Counted from the stretch's first letter, positions 8,485 to 19,166 are shown. The stretch: DNA of 64,000 nt from Uruburuella suis (GCF_004341385.1 NZ_SLXE01000006.1:42935-106934); one strand, 5' to 3'. The notes: generated by a model not told the origin, from the sequence alone. Translations and numbers: made by a program.

Positions 8485-9105
8485 ATGGCGGTGCGTTCCA
8501 AATCTTCCAAAGCCTGGCTCAACGAGCATGTTAACGACCATTATGTGCATCAGGCGCAAAAAGACGGTTATCGTGCGCGCGCGGCTTACAAGCTTTTGGA
8601 AATCAACGAGAAAGACAAATTAATCAAGCCCGGCACGGTGTTGGCCGATTTGGGCAGCGCACCTGGCAGCTGGTCGCAAGTGGCGGCGCAATTGGCCGGC
8701 GGGAGCGGGCGCGTGTTTGCGCTGGATATCCTGCCGATGGATGAAATCGCCGGTGTGTCGTTTATTCAGGGCGATTTTCGGGCAGAGGGCGTGTTGGCCG
8801 AGTTTGAATCTTTGCTCGGGCAGCGCGCTTTGGACCTTGTAATTTGCGATATGGCCCCCAATATGTCGGGCAATGCCGTAACCGATCAGGCGCGCAGCTT
8901 TTATTTGTGCGAATTGGCGCTGGATTTTGCCGCAGCGCATCTCAAAAGCGGCGGCAGCTTTTTAGTGAAAGTGTTTCAAGGCGCGGGCTATCAGGAATAT
9001 ATGGCCGCTATGCGCGAAGTGTTTGGCGTGGTGCAAACCCGCAAGCCCGAAGCCTCCCGCAATCGTTCCAGTGAGGTTTATTTATTGGGCAAAAATAAAC
9101 GCTGA
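8485..9105 (+). CDS. rlmE: 23S rRNA (uridine-2'-O)-methyltransferase
   Basis: 206 aa, as RrmJ/FtsJ of E. coli (209 aa). It methylates U2552 in the A loop of 23S rRNA on the 50S particle. Visible are the SAM motif LADLGSAPGSWSQVA and the K-D-K tetrad elements: RAAYKLLEI (Lys near 38), CDMAPNMSG (Asp) and FLVKVFQG (Lys). It is followed 66 bp later by ftsH, the classical rlmE-ftsH arrangement. Confidence 0.96.
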   Translation: MAVRSKSSKAWLNEHVNDHYVHQAQKDGYRARAAYKLLEINEKDKLIKPGTVLADLGSAPGSWSQVAAQLAGGSGRVFALDILPMDEIAGVSFIQGDFRAEGVLAEFESLLGQRALDLVICDMAPNMSGNAVTDQARSFYLCELALDFAAAHLKSGGSFLVKVFQGAGYQEYMAAMREVFGVVQTRKPEASRNRSSEVYLLGKNKR

Positions 9106-9171
9106 CAATGCCGACAGCCTGATTTACAATCCGTTTTTTCTTTTCTACCCTTTGTATTGGAGCCTGTTTCA

Positions 9172-11226
<2,055 letters not shown>

Positions 11227-11240
11227 GCTGTTTTTCTGCA

Positions 11241-11266
11241 ACGGCAGCCGCAAGGCTGCCGTTTTT
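11241..11266 (+). terminator. Intrinsic terminator of ftsH
   Basis: ACGGCAGCC, loop GCAA, GGCTGCCGT followed by TTTT: a canonical 9-bp hairpin with a tetraloop and T tract. Confidence 0.9.
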
Positions 11267-11271
11267 GCGCA

Positions 11272-11308
11272 AGGCCGTCTGAAAGCATAGCAAGCTTTTC
11301 AGACGGCT
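11272..11308. repeat. Inverted DUS pair
   Basis: AGGCCGTCTGAAA and a reverse copy ending CGGCTT (one base off) around a small loop. It is placed directly after the ftsH terminator. Confidence 0.65.
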
Positions 11309-11582
11309 TGAGGCCTTGCAAAACACCCCTTCCGTCGCTCCTGCGCAGGCAGGAGCCCAGCCTGAAGCGCAGCTTCAGTAGTCGGTCAGGTAGTAGCCAT
11401 CAAAATATTAGAAATCAAGTATTTGATTTTATAATAAGTTTTTCATTTTCAGAAAAGTGTGAGAAAAGCAAAGCGCTGCTTTGCACTGGGCACCCGCCTG
11501 CGCGGGTGCGACAAATATCTGGTTTTTCAAAGGTCTCGGCCTTTATAATGCCTGTCGATCAGATTCAACCCAAGGACAAATC
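11309..11582. other. Gene-free region with four small hairpins upstream of folP
   Basis: Perfect stem-loops lie at 11337-11356, 11362-11378, 11468-11484 and 11490-11509, with an AT-rich stretch between the two pairs. A TATAAT at 11544-11549 could serve folP but has no good -35. No gene is seen. Confidence 0.55.
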
Positions 11583-12440
11583 ATGGCAACCTGCCAATGG
11601 CAATGCGGCCGCTTCACGCTGGATTTGAGCGCACCGAAAATCATGGGCATCGTCAACATCACGCCCGATTCATTTTCAGACGGCGGCACTTATTCGGCCA
11701 GTGTTCAGACGGCCTTAGCACATGCGGAAGCCTTGCTGGAAAGCGGGGCGGATATTCTCGATATCGGCGGCGAATCCACGCGCCCGGGCGCGGCTGCGGT
11801 GTCGGCGCAAGAAGAATGGGCGCGTGTGCAGCCGGTGCTGGAAGAGTTGGTGAAATGGCAAGTGCCGATCAGCCTCGACACACGGCGCACGGCAGTGATG
11901 CAGCAGGCACTGGCACATGGCTATGCCGACATAATCAACGATGTGTCGGCGCTAAGCGATGAGGGCGCTATCGGGCTGCTGGCGCAACAGGCGCACACCG
12001 GCATTTGCCTGATGCATATGCAGGGCATGCCCGAAACCATGCAGCAGAGTCCAAGCTATCAAGATGTGGCAGAAGAAGTGTTGCGTTATCTCAACGAGCG
12101 GGTGGCGGCCTGCGAAGCGGCAGGCATTGCGCGCGCGCGGCTGGTGCTCGACCCGGGCTTTGGCTTCGGTAAAACGCTGCCGCACAATATTGCGCTGATG
12201 CAGCATTTGGGCAGCTTGCTGCGCGGCAGCGGCCTGCCGCTGCTTATCGGCGTGTCGCGCAAGCGCATGATAGGCGATTTAAGCGGCGAACAAGATGCGG
12301 CTGCGCGCGTGCACGGCAGCGTGGCTGCGGCGCTGGCGGCGGTGGCGCGCGGTGCGCAAATCGTGCGTGTGCACGATGTGAAAGCCACTGCCGATGCGCT
12401 GAAAGTGTGGCAGGCCGTGGGTGTGTTTGAGGCCGTCTGA
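11583..12440 (+). CDS. folP: Dihydropteroate synthase
   Basis: 285 aa. It condenses DHPPP with p-aminobenzoate, the sulfonamide target in folate synthesis. The motifs are KIMGIVNITPDSFSDGG (pterin and pyrophosphate loop), DIGGESTRPGA, PISLDTRR and the late LIGVSRKRMIG. ATG 11583 follows AAGGAC. DUS cores are used as coding sequence: TTCAGACGGC encodes part of DSFSDGG, another lies at about 11705, and the gene ends GAG GCC GTC TGA, so a DUS supplies the stop codon. Confidence 0.96.
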   Translation: MATCQWQCGRFTLDLSAPKIMGIVNITPDSFSDGGTYSASVQTALAHAEALLESGADILDIGGESTRPGAAAVSAQEEWARVQPVLEELVKWQVPISLDTRRTAVMQQALAHGYADIINDVSALSDEGAIGLLAQQAHTGICLMHMQGMPETMQQSPSYQDVAEEVLRYLNERVAACEAAGIARARLVLDPGFGFGKTLPHNIALMQHLGSLLRGSGLPLLIGVSRKRMIGDLSGEQDAAARVHGSVAAALAAVARGAQIVRVHDVKATADALKVWQAVGVFEAV

Positions 12441-12525
12441 AAGCGGGCATACCGTTTGTTGGATTAAGCGGCCTGAAATCGCAAACTTATGCCGAAAAAT
12501 AGTTTATACATGACAATGGCAAATT

Positions 12526-12543
12526 GCGGCCAACCTTGGCCGC
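12526..12543. repeat. 18-bp inverted repeat upstream of glmM
   Basis: GCGGCCAACCTTGGCCGC, 8-bp arms and a 2-base centre. There is no T tract, so a protein-binding site or leader structure is as likely as a terminator. Confidence 0.5.
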
Positions 12544-12623
12544 ACGACCGAAAAACCTTGTAAACCGCTGGCTCGTGCAGCCTTGCTGCTTTACAATGTA
12601 AACCAAGTTTGAATGGAGCAGAT

Positions 12624-13967
12624 ATGGCAAAAAAATATTTTGGCACCGATGGTGTGCGCGGCGAAGTCGGCCAATTTCCGATTACCCCTGATTTCGTGTT
12701 GAAGCTGGGCTATGCGGCCGGCCAAGTGCTGGTGCAGCATGATGACGAACACCGGCCGACTGTGTTAATCGGCAAAGACACGCGCATTTCAGGCTATATG
12801 CTCGAAGCCGCGCTGGTGGCGGGTTTTACCGCAGCCGGCGTCAACGTGATTCAAACCGGCCCGCTGCCCACGCCGGGCGTGGCCTATCTCACCCGCGCGC
12901 TGCGTTTGGCCGCCGGGGTGATGATTTCTGCTTCACACAATGTGTATTCCGATAACGGCATCAAATTTTTTGCCGAAGGCGGCGTGAAATTGAGCGATGC
13001 CATCGAGCTGGAAATCGAAGCCAAATTGGCCGAAGAAATGCAAACCCAGCCTTCTTCACACTTAGGCCGCGCCCGCCGCATCAATGGCGCGGACGACCGC
13101 TATATCGAATTTTGCAAATCCACTTTCCCCGGCCATCTCGATTTGCGCGGCCTCAAATTGGTGGTGGATACCGCCAACGGCGCGGGCTATCATGTGGCAC
13201 CGAAAGTGTTTCACGAATTGGGTGCGCATGTGGTGGCTATCGGCGCCGAGCCCAATGGCTACAACATCAATGAAAAAGTGGGCGCCACCCACCCGAAAGC
13301 CTTGCAGGCTGCTGTGTTGCAAAATGAAGCCGATTACGGCATCGCGCTTGACGGTGATGGCGACCGCCTGATGATGGTGGATAAACACGGCAAGGTTTAC
13401 GATGGCGACAGCCTGATTTATGTGATTGCCAAAGCGCGCGCCAAAGAGGGCGTGGCCATCGGCGGCGTGGTGGGCACGGTGATGACCAATATGGCGATGG
13501 AATTGGCCTTGCAAGAGCAGGGCGTGGCTTTTTGCCGCGCCAAAGTGGGCGACCGCTATGTGCTCGAGCAGCTGCATCAGCGCGGTTGGCTGATCGGCGG
13601 CGAAGCCAGCGGCCATATTTTGTGTATGGATAAACACAACACGGGTGACGGCATTATCTCGGCTTTGCAGGTGCTGGCCGCCCTGCGCACGCTCAAGCAG
13701 GATTTGGCCACGGTGTGCGCCGATTGGCAGCCTTATCCGCAAACCATGATTAATGTGCGCATCCAAAAAGGCCAAGATTGGCAAAGCGTTTCCAAAGAAG
13801 CGCTGGCTGCGGTCGAAAAAGAGCTGGAAGGCAAAGGGCGCGTGGTGCTGCGCGCATCGGGCACCGAGCCTGTGGTGCGGGTGATGGTGGAAGCGCGCCA
13901 GACCGATTGGGCGCAGCAAGGCGCCGAGCGCATTGCGGCGGCCATCACCGGCGGAACGGCCAAATAG
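12624..13967 (+). CDS. glmM: Phosphoglucosamine mutase
   Basis: 447 aa. It interconverts glucosamine-6-phosphate and glucosamine-1-phosphate for UDP-GlcNAc, peptidoglycan and LOS synthesis. It opens MAKKYFGTDGVRGEVG. The phosphoserine loop is MISASHN (Ser104), the metal loop DGDGDRLMMV, the sugar loop GGEASGH and the phosphate loop RASGTEPVVRVM. ATG 12624 lies after GGAGCAG. The folP-glmM order is the common proteobacterial one. A TACAAT at 12592-12597 may be the -10. Confidence 0.97.
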   Translation: MAKKYFGTDGVRGEVGQFPITPDFVLKLGYAAGQVLVQHDDEHRPTVLIGKDTRISGYMLEAALVAGFTAAGVNVIQTGPLPTPGVAYLTRALRLAAGVMISASHNVYSDNGIKFFAEGGVKLSDAIELEIEAKLAEEMQTQPSSHLGRARRINGADDRYIEFCKSTFPGHLDLRGLKLVVDTANGAGYHVAPKVFHELGAHVVAIGAEPNGYNINEKVGATHPKALQAAVLQNEADYGIALDGDGDRLMMVDKHGKVYDGDSLIYVIAKARAKEGVAIGGVVGTVMTNMAMELALQEQGVAFCRAKVGDRYVLEQLHQRGWLIGGEASGHILCMDKHNTGDGIISALQVLAALRTLKQDLATVCADWQPYPQTMINVRIQKGQDWQSVSKEALAAVEKELEGKGRVVLRASGTEPVVRVMVEARQTDWAQQGAERIAAAITGGTAK

Positions 13968-14000
13968 TTTCAGACGGCCTATGTCGAGGCCGTCTGAAAC
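13967..14000. terminator. Reverse-then-forward DUS pair behind glmM
   Basis: 14-bp arms and a 6-base loop, starting at the last base of the glmM stop codon. It has no T tract. Confidence 0.6.
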
Positions 14001-14058
14001 CGATTCATACAACCAATTCATACAATCATAAGTTGAAATAATTCAGGAACAAGCCTTT

Positions 14059-14751
14059 ATGCTGTCGCTGTTAGAAGCATTCTTCACTCAATACGGGTAT
14101 GCCGCGGTTTTCTTCGTGCTGGTGGCTTGCGGCTTCGGCGTGCCGATTCCTGAAGACGTTACTTTGGTAGCCGGCGGGGTGATTTCCGGCCTGGGCTATG
14201 CCAATGTGCACATTATGGTGGCGGTGGGCATGCTGGGCGTGCTGGTGGGCGACGGGTTGATGTTTACCGCCGGGCGCGTGTTTGGCCACCGCATTTTGAA
14301 AGCCCGCTTTGTGGCGCGGGTGATGACGCCCAAGCGCTATGCGCAAGTGCAGGAAAAATTTGATAAATACGGCAACCGCGTGTTGTTTGTGGCTCGCTTT
14401 CTGCCCGGCTTGCGCACGCCGATTTTCATCACGGCCGGCATCAGCCGCAAAGTGTCTTATCTGCGCTTTTTGATGATGGACGGCCTGGCGGCGCTGATTT
14501 CCGTGCCGGTGTGGGTGTATTTGGGCGCTTATGGCGCGGAAAACACCGATTGGCTGATGCAGAAAATCCACCAGTTTCAATACGGCCTGTTTGTGCTGAT
14601 CGGCATTGGCGCGGCGGTGTTGGGCTATTTTTGGTGGAAAAAGCGCCAGCGTTTGCGCTTTTACCGCGAGCATCTGCGCGAATTGCGGGCTCAGCGCAAG
14701 GCAAAAAAAGCGGTGCGCAAAGCCGCTGAAAAATCAGCTGCCAACAAATAG
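14059..14751 (+). CDS. DedA-family membrane protein
   Basis: 230 aa with SNARE-associated/DedA features: GFGVPIPEDVTLVAGG (membrane-embedded acidic residues), then FDKYGNRVLFVARFLPGLRTPIFITAG (the conserved R and G/FxxGxR/P motif) and a very basic C-terminal tail. DedA proteins are inner-membrane proteins implicated in undecaprenyl-phosphate or phospholipid translocation and membrane-potential homeostasis. Which of these applies here cannot be told. Confidence 0.88.
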   Translation: MLSLLEAFFTQYGYAAVFFVLVACGFGVPIPEDVTLVAGGVISGLGYANVHIMVAVGMLGVLVGDGLMFTAGRVFGHRILKARFVARVMTPKRYAQVQEKFDKYGNRVLFVARFLPGLRTPIFITAGISRKVSYLRFLMMDGLAALISVPVWVYLGAYGAENTDWLMQKIHQFQYGLFVLIGIGAAVLGYFWWKKRQRLRFYREHLRELRAQRKAKKAVRKAAEKSAANK

Positions 14752-14777
14752 GTTTTCAGTGTTATGCAAAGGTTTTC

Positions 14778-14811
14778 AGGCCGTCTGAAAACCTTTTTGG
14801 TTTCAGACGGC
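14778..14811. terminator. Mixed-dialect DUS pair behind the DedA gene
   Basis: Forward copy is AGGCCGTCTGAA; the reverse copy reads as ATGCCGTCTGAA on the other strand. Arms enclose ACCTTTTTGG. Confidence 0.6.
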
Positions 14812-14930
14812 ATCGGATAACTTATGGATGATGCTGCGTTTCTTTAGAAAAAACTACCGCTGCCAGTTACCGAGAAGACCCTTGCGCCAAATGGCTGAAT
14901 ACATTAACCGAACCCGATAGAGGCAAAACC

Positions 14931-15899
14931 ATGACCGAAAAAATCTATGGCGATGGCGCATTCCGCCGCGAATCGCTGCAAGGCTCCACCATTGAAAACA
15001 CTTATGCCGGCGCATTGTCGTTTATGCGCCGCCGCTACACACGCGATTTGAGCGAAGCGGATGTGGTGGTGTCGGGCGTGCCGCTCGATTTGGCCACCAC
15101 TTTCCGCCCCGGTGCGCGCCTGGGGCCGGCGGCGATTCGCGCTGCCAGCGTGCAGCTGGCCGAATTGAATCTTTTCCCGTGGGGCTTTGATCCGTTTGAC
15201 GATTTGGCGGTGATCGACTACGGCGATTGTTGGTTTGACGCGCACCAACCGTGGACCATACGCGAAACCATCAAGCAGCACGCGCTGGACATCATTCAAA
15301 ACAGCCATGCCAAAATGCTCACCTTCGGCGGCGACCATTTCATCACCTATCCGCTGTTGCAGGCGCATGCCGAAAAATACGGCAAACCTTTGAGCCTCTT
15401 GCATTTTGACGCCCATTGCGACACTTGGCCCGATGATGCGCCCGAATCGCTCAACCACGGCACCATGTTTTACAAAGCGATTAAAGACGGCCTGATCAAC
15501 CCCGCCACCTCGGCACAAGTGGGCATCCGCACTTGGAACAGCGATTTTATGGGCATGAACATGCTATTTGCGCCGTGGGTGAATGAAAATGGTGTGGAAG
15601 CCACCGTGAAGCGCATTTATGAAATCATCGGCGATAATCCGGTTTATCTGACGTTTGACATTGATTGCCTCGATCCCGCGTTTGCGCCGGGCACCGGCAC
15701 GCCCGTGCCCGGCGGCCTCAATTCGCACACCGCGCTGGGCATTATCCGCAGCTTGGGCGATTTGAATATCGTGGGCATGGATGTGGTGGAAGTGTCGCCC
15801 GCTTACGACAATGCTGAAATCACCGCCATCGCCGCGGCGCATGTGGCCGCCGATATGCTGTGCCTGATGCGCAATAAAAAAGTGGCCGGCAAGCTTTAA
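14931..15899 (+). CDS. speB: Agmatinase / ureohydrolase
   Basis: 322 aa ureohydrolase. All manganese-binding motifs are visible: TFGGDHFITYP, HFDAHCDTW and LTFDIDCLDPAFAPGTGTPVPGG. The length and these segments fit agmatinase (agmatine to putrescine and urea). No arginine decarboxylase gene lies beside it, so a related guanidino substrate cannot be excluded. It is single, between DUS pairs. Confidence 0.88.
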   Translation: MTEKIYGDGAFRRESLQGSTIENTYAGALSFMRRRYTRDLSEADVVVSGVPLDLATTFRPGARLGPAAIRAASVQLAELNLFPWGFDPFDDLAVIDYGDCWFDAHQPWTIRETIKQHALDIIQNSHAKMLTFGGDHFITYPLLQAHAEKYGKPLSLLHFDAHCDTWPDDAPESLNHGTMFYKAIKDGLINPATSAQVGIRTWNSDFMGMNMLFAPWVNENGVEATVKRIYEIIGDNPVYLTFDIDCLDPAFAPGTGTPVPGGLNSHTALGIIRSLGDLNIVGMDVVEVSPAYDNAEITAIAAAHVAADMLCLMRNKKVAGKL

Positions 15900-15907
15900 T
15901 GTTAATC

Positions 15908-15936
15908 AGGCCGTCTGAACCTTTTTCAGACGGCCT
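15908..15936. terminator. Inverted DUS pair behind speB
   Basis: Short-loop DUS pair, 8 bp after the stop codon, in the gap before ansA. Confidence 0.65.
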
Positions 15937-15965
15937 GATTGGTATTGTGCAAGGCAGAGAAAAAC

Positions 15966-16967
15966 ATGACCCGCAAACAACGCATTTTCGTGCTCTACAC
16001 CGGCGGCACCATCGGCATGAGCCAAAGCAGCCAAGGCCTGCGCCCCGATGTGGCGCTGGTCGGCAAAGCTTTGCAGCCCTTTTCAGACGGCCTTCAATTC
16101 GATTGGCATGTGTGCACACCTTTAATTGATTCATCGGCGCTCACCCTGCAAAACTGGTGCGACTGGTTGGCGCTTTTGGTGGAAAAAATCCCGCACTACG
16201 ATGGTGTGCTGGTGCTGCACGGCACCGACACCTTGGCCTACAGCGCCAATCTGCTGGCGCTGGCTTTGCAAGGCTTGGATAAGCCCGTGGTGCTTACCGG
16301 CGCACAATGGCCGTTTGACAGCGAGGGCAGCGATGCGCCGCTGAATCTGGCCACCGCTGTGGCCGCATTCAGCCTGCCGGGCTTGCGCGAAGTGGTGCTG
16401 GCTTTTAACGGCAAACTTTTCCCCGCCGTGGGCAGCAGCAAAATCAGCACCGAAGCCGCCGAAGGCTTCGGCAACGCCCATTTCGGCTCGCTTGGCGCAT
16501 GGTCGGCGGCGCAAGGCTGGCAGCCGCAGCCTGAATTTGCGCCGCCACCCGCTGCGGATAAGGCCGCTTTGCACGCGCTGCCGCTTGGTTCACAAGCCAA
16601 AGTGTTGTGTCACACGCTTATTCCCGGTTTTTCAAGCGAAGCCGTGGCGGCGAGCCTGCAGCACACACCGGCGCGCGCCGTGGTGCTGCAAAGCTACGGC
16701 CACGGCAATGCGCCGGCCGATGGCGCGTTTATCGAAGCCGTGCAAGCCTTCACCGCGTGCGGCGGCTTGCTGCTCAACATCAGCCAAGTGCCGCAAGGCC
16801 GCGCCGCCGCCGTGTATGCCCAAGGCGATGCGCTGCGGCAGGCCGGCGTGATCAACGGCGGCAAAGCCAACTTGGAAACCGCCACCGCGCTGCTCACCTT
16901 GGCCGTGTCGGGCGGCTGGAATGCCAGCCGGGTGCAGCAGCAATTGCAGGCGCTGAAATTGTGTTAA
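15966..16967 (+). CDS. ansA: L-asparaginase (type I, cytoplasmic)
   Basis: 333 aa. It hydrolyses asparagine to aspartate. The first catalytic Thr is in VLYTGGTIGM and the second in VLHGTDTLAYSANLLA; no signal peptide is present, as expected for the cytoplasmic type. A DUS core at about 16081 encodes FSDGL within the protein. ATG 15966 is preceded by GAGAAAAAC. The gene stands alone. Confidence 0.92.
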   Translation: MTRKQRIFVLYTGGTIGMSQSSQGLRPDVALVGKALQPFSDGLQFDWHVCTPLIDSSALTLQNWCDWLALLVEKIPHYDGVLVLHGTDTLAYSANLLALALQGLDKPVVLTGAQWPFDSEGSDAPLNLATAVAAFSLPGLREVVLAFNGKLFPAVGSSKISTEAAEGFGNAHFGSLGAWSAAQGWQPQPEFAPPPAADKAALHALPLGSQAKVLCHTLIPGFSSEAVAASLQHTPARAVVLQSYGHGNAPADGAFIEAVQAFTACGGLLLNISQVPQGRAAAVYAQGDALRQAGVINGGKANLETATALLTLAVSGGWNASRVQQQLQALKLC

Positions 16968-17014
16968 CGCCGCTGAATGGTTTTACCGGTTTGTATGGAT
17001 AGAATCGATAGAAT

Positions 17015-17044
17015 AGGCCGTCTGAAAAAGTGTTCAGACGGCCT
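17015..17044. terminator. Inverted DUS pair, first copy
   Basis: DUS pair inside the first of two duplicated segments after ansA, followed by TTT. Confidence 0.6.
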
Positions 17045-17083
17045 TTGCCAAACTCAAGCCTGTTTTCATGCTCACGCAAGCGG

Positions 17084-17152
17084 GTAGGTTGGGTTGAAAA
17101 CCCAACAAATCCACAAGCCGTTTGGAACGTTGGGTTTATCAACCCAACCTAC
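17084..17152. repeat. 69-bp dispersed repeat with 14-bp terminal inverted repeats
   Basis: Begins GTAGGTTGGGTTGA and ends TCAACCCAACCTAC. A diverged copy in the opposite orientation is at 27616-27676. Confidence 0.75.
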
Positions 17153-17161
17153 GCCGTTGCA

Positions 17162-17202
17162 AAATGCAGTTTTGTGTCACTTTTTCTTGCATTTCACTAT
17201 AT
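17162..17202. repeat. About 40-bp dispersed repeat
   Basis: Contains AAATGCA and TGCATTT as inverted ends around GTTTTGTGTCAC, then CACTATATA. The reverse complement recurs at 27411-27449 with a few changes. Confidence 0.65.
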
Positions 17203-17254
17203 ATTAACGTAGCTAAATGGTTTTGCCGGTGTGCATGGATAGAATTGATAGAAT

Positions 17255-17287
17255 AGGCCGTCTGAAAAAATGTTCAGACGGCCTTTT
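17255..17287. terminator. Inverted DUS pair, second copy, with T tract
   Basis: Second duplicate; the pair is followed by TTTTT. It lies between ansA and the convergent cbpA-cbpM operon. Confidence 0.7.
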
Positions 17288-17316
17288 TGTATGGTTGTTG
17301 CACCATCTTGCGGCGG

Positions 17317-17583
17317 TTAATTATGCAGCTTGCGCAATTCTTCCAATTCGTCCAGCAGCTCTAAAATCAGCGCGGCGGCGGCGGCGCTGGCGTCGAAATC
17401 GCGGTGCAGGCGGCGGGCGCGGCGTACGCGGGCGAGTTGGTAGCCGCTGAAGGTGGCCAAATGCGGCTCGCCGCTGATGCTGATGGCGTTTTCTTCAATC
17501 AGGCTCACCACCCATTGGCGGTCGTTGTCGCAAGCGTGCACCAGCTCTTCAAAGCTCAATTGCACATCGTATTCTTGGTTCAT
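17317..17583 (-). CDS. cbpM: Chaperone modulator CbpM
   Basis: 88 aa, MerR-like helix-turn-helix modulator. It binds the J domain of CbpA and blocks its stimulation of DnaK. The stretch LSFEELVHACDNDRQWVVSLIEENAI and the C-terminal ELLDELEELRKLHN helix match the family. The start is ATG 17583, 22 bp after the end of cbpA, so the two are co-transcribed. Confidence 0.88.
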   Translation of the reverse strand: MNQEYDVQLSFEELVHACDNDRQWVVSLIEENAISISGEPHLATFSGYQLARVRRARRLHRDFDASAAAAALILELLDELEELRKLHN

Positions 17584-17605
17584 GGGCTTATCCTTTCTTT
17601 GCGGC

Positions 17606-18568
17606 TCAGCGTTTGCCGGCATAATGTGCGGCCAATTGCTGCCAAGCGGCTTTGTCGGCTTCGCTTTCGGCTTGGGGCAGCACGATATTGATGTTTAAAT
17701 ATAAATCGCCCGGTGTTTTGGCGGGAATGCCTTTGCCTTTGAGGCGCAGGTTTTGGCCGGGGCGGCTGCCGGCGGGCAGGGTAACGCCCAAAGTGCCGGC
17801 AATGGTGTTGACCTCGATTTTGCCGCCGAGCACGGCTTGCCAGGGCATCACATCGATGCGTTGGTAAACGTCTTTTTGGTTTTTCACATAAAGATCGGCG
17901 CTGTCGTGAAAGCGGATTTTTAAGTATAAATCACCGGGTTGGCCGCCGTTAAAGCCCGGTAGGCCTTGGCCGGCGAGGCGGATTTGCTGGCCTTCGCCTA
18001 TGCCTTTGGGGATTTTCACATTCAGCGTTTTGCGCGTGTAGGCCATGCGGCCTTCGGGCGTGAGCGTGGGCATATCGAGCGAGAGGCTGCGCTCGGCGCC
18101 TTGATAGGCGGCGGCTATATCAATGCTTAATTCGGCATGTTGATCGTCGCCCTTTATCGGCCCTTCGGGCTGGCGGCGCTGCTGGCGGTGGCCGGCTTGG
18201 CCGAAGGCGGAGAAAATATCGTCGAAGCGGAAATCGCCGCTGCCGAAAGGCTGGCCGTCGCCGAAGCGGCCTTCAAAACCTTGGAAATCCTGGTTGCCGT
18301 AGAAATCGTGTGCGCCGCCATAGCCGCCTTGCTGCTGCGCCTGCCCGGCAAAGGGGTTGTCCAGCATGGCATCGTATTCGGCGCGTTTTTCAGGATCTTT
18401 CAGCGTGTTATACGCTTGGTTGATTTCGCTGGTTTTCTCGTCGGCATCTTTATCTTTGCACACATCGGGGTGATATTGGCGCACCAGCTTGCGGTAGACT
18501 TTTTTGATGTCGGCCAGGCTGGCATCGCGGCTCACGCCGAGCACTTCGTAATAATTTTTTTCAGGCAT
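17606..18568 (-). CDS. cbpA: Curved DNA-binding protein CbpA, DnaJ-class co-chaperone
   Basis: 320 aa (E. coli CbpA is 306). It has an N-terminal J domain with the HPD triad in QYHPDVCKD, a Gly/Phe-rich linker (about 75-135) and two beta-barrel C-terminal domains without the DnaJ zinc finger (LNVKIPKGIGEGQQIRLAGQG, GDLYLNINIVLP). It acts as a DnaK partner and nucleoid-associated protein. First gene of the cbpA-cbpM operon. Confidence 0.92.
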   Translation of the reverse strand: MPEKNYYEVLGVSRDASLADIKKVYRKLVRQYHPDVCKDKDADEKTSEINQAYNTLKDPEKRAEYDAMLDNPFAGQAQQQGGYGGAHDFYGNQDFQGFEGRFGDGQPFGSGDFRFDDIFSAFGQAGHRQQRRQPEGPIKGDDQHAELSIDIAAAYQGAERSLSLDMPTLTPEGRMAYTRKTLNVKIPKGIGEGQQIRLAGQGLPGFNGGQPGDLYLKIRFHDSADLYVKNQKDVYQRIDVMPWQAVLGGKIEVNTIAGTLGVTLPAGSRPGQNLRLKGKGIPAKTPGDLYLNINIVLPQAESEADKAAWQQLAAHYAGKR

Positions 18569-18637
18569 AAGAGATTCTCCAAAATAAACGGCTCAGCCAA
18601 ATTGTGCGCCATAAAGCGGCTTTAAAGCAAGTGGATA

Positions 18638-18667
18638 AGGCCGTCTGAAAAACTTTTCAGACGGCCT
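18638..18667. terminator. Inverted DUS pair before ppnP stop
   Basis: DUS pair 6 bp beyond the ppnP stop codon (18674) and upstream of cbpA on the minus strand. It fits termination of ppnP. Confidence 0.65.
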
Positions 18668-18673
18668 TATCAA

Positions 18674-18955
18674 TTAGGCGTAGGTGCAGAAATAAGCCGT
18701 GTCCACCGCCACCTGCAAATGAAATTCCTGATGCGCGGCCACGGTGAAGCGCTCGCCCGCAGCAAAAGTTTGCCAAGCCGCTTCGCCCGGCAATTTCACC
18801 GTGAGCGCGCCGCTGATGATGCTCATGGTTTCAAACTGGCTGGTGCCGAATGTGTATTCACCCGGCTGCATCACGCCCACGGTGGCGGGCAGCGTGGCGG
18901 TTTGCAGCGCGATAGAAGTCACTTTGCCATCGAAATATTGGTTGACTTTCAACAT
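18674..18955 (-). CDS. ppnP: Pyrimidine/purine nucleoside phosphorylase PpnP
   Basis: 93 aa cupin-fold protein, formerly DUF1255. It opens MLKVNQYFDGKVTSIALQT and ends AVDTAYFCTYA, which with YTFGTSQFETMSIISGALTVKLPG is diagnostic of PpnP. It phosphorolyses many nucleosides in nucleotide salvage. ATG 18955 is chosen because the family starts with this sequence. Confidence 0.9.
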   Translation of the reverse strand: MLKVNQYFDGKVTSIALQTATLPATVGVMQPGEYTFGTSQFETMSIISGALTVKLPGEAAWQTFAAGERFTVAAHQEFHLQVAVDTAYFCTYA

Positions 18956-19166
18956 GGGTTTGCCTTTGTACAATAGATGATAAACGGTGATTTTGTGGCG
19001 TGGCGGCGGATTTGTAAAGTGTGTCGGCGCCATGCCATTCAGCCCAGTGGTTGCACATGCCGAACATGGCTTGATAAAAAGCGTTCAGACGGCCTTTGGG
19101 CTTGTGGCGGTGGCAAGAAAACGTTATCCTTCTGCATCTTTCATCTGAATATTGGAAAGCACTGTG

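Larger units (their letters stand above)
16968..17316. other. Repeat-rich gap between ansA and cbpM
   Basis: About 350 bp with no gene. It holds two near-identical segments of about 70 bp (from about 16975 and from about 17217), each with a DUS pair. Between them lie an inverted-repeat element (17084-17152) and a second small repeat (17162-17202). Confidence 0.7.
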
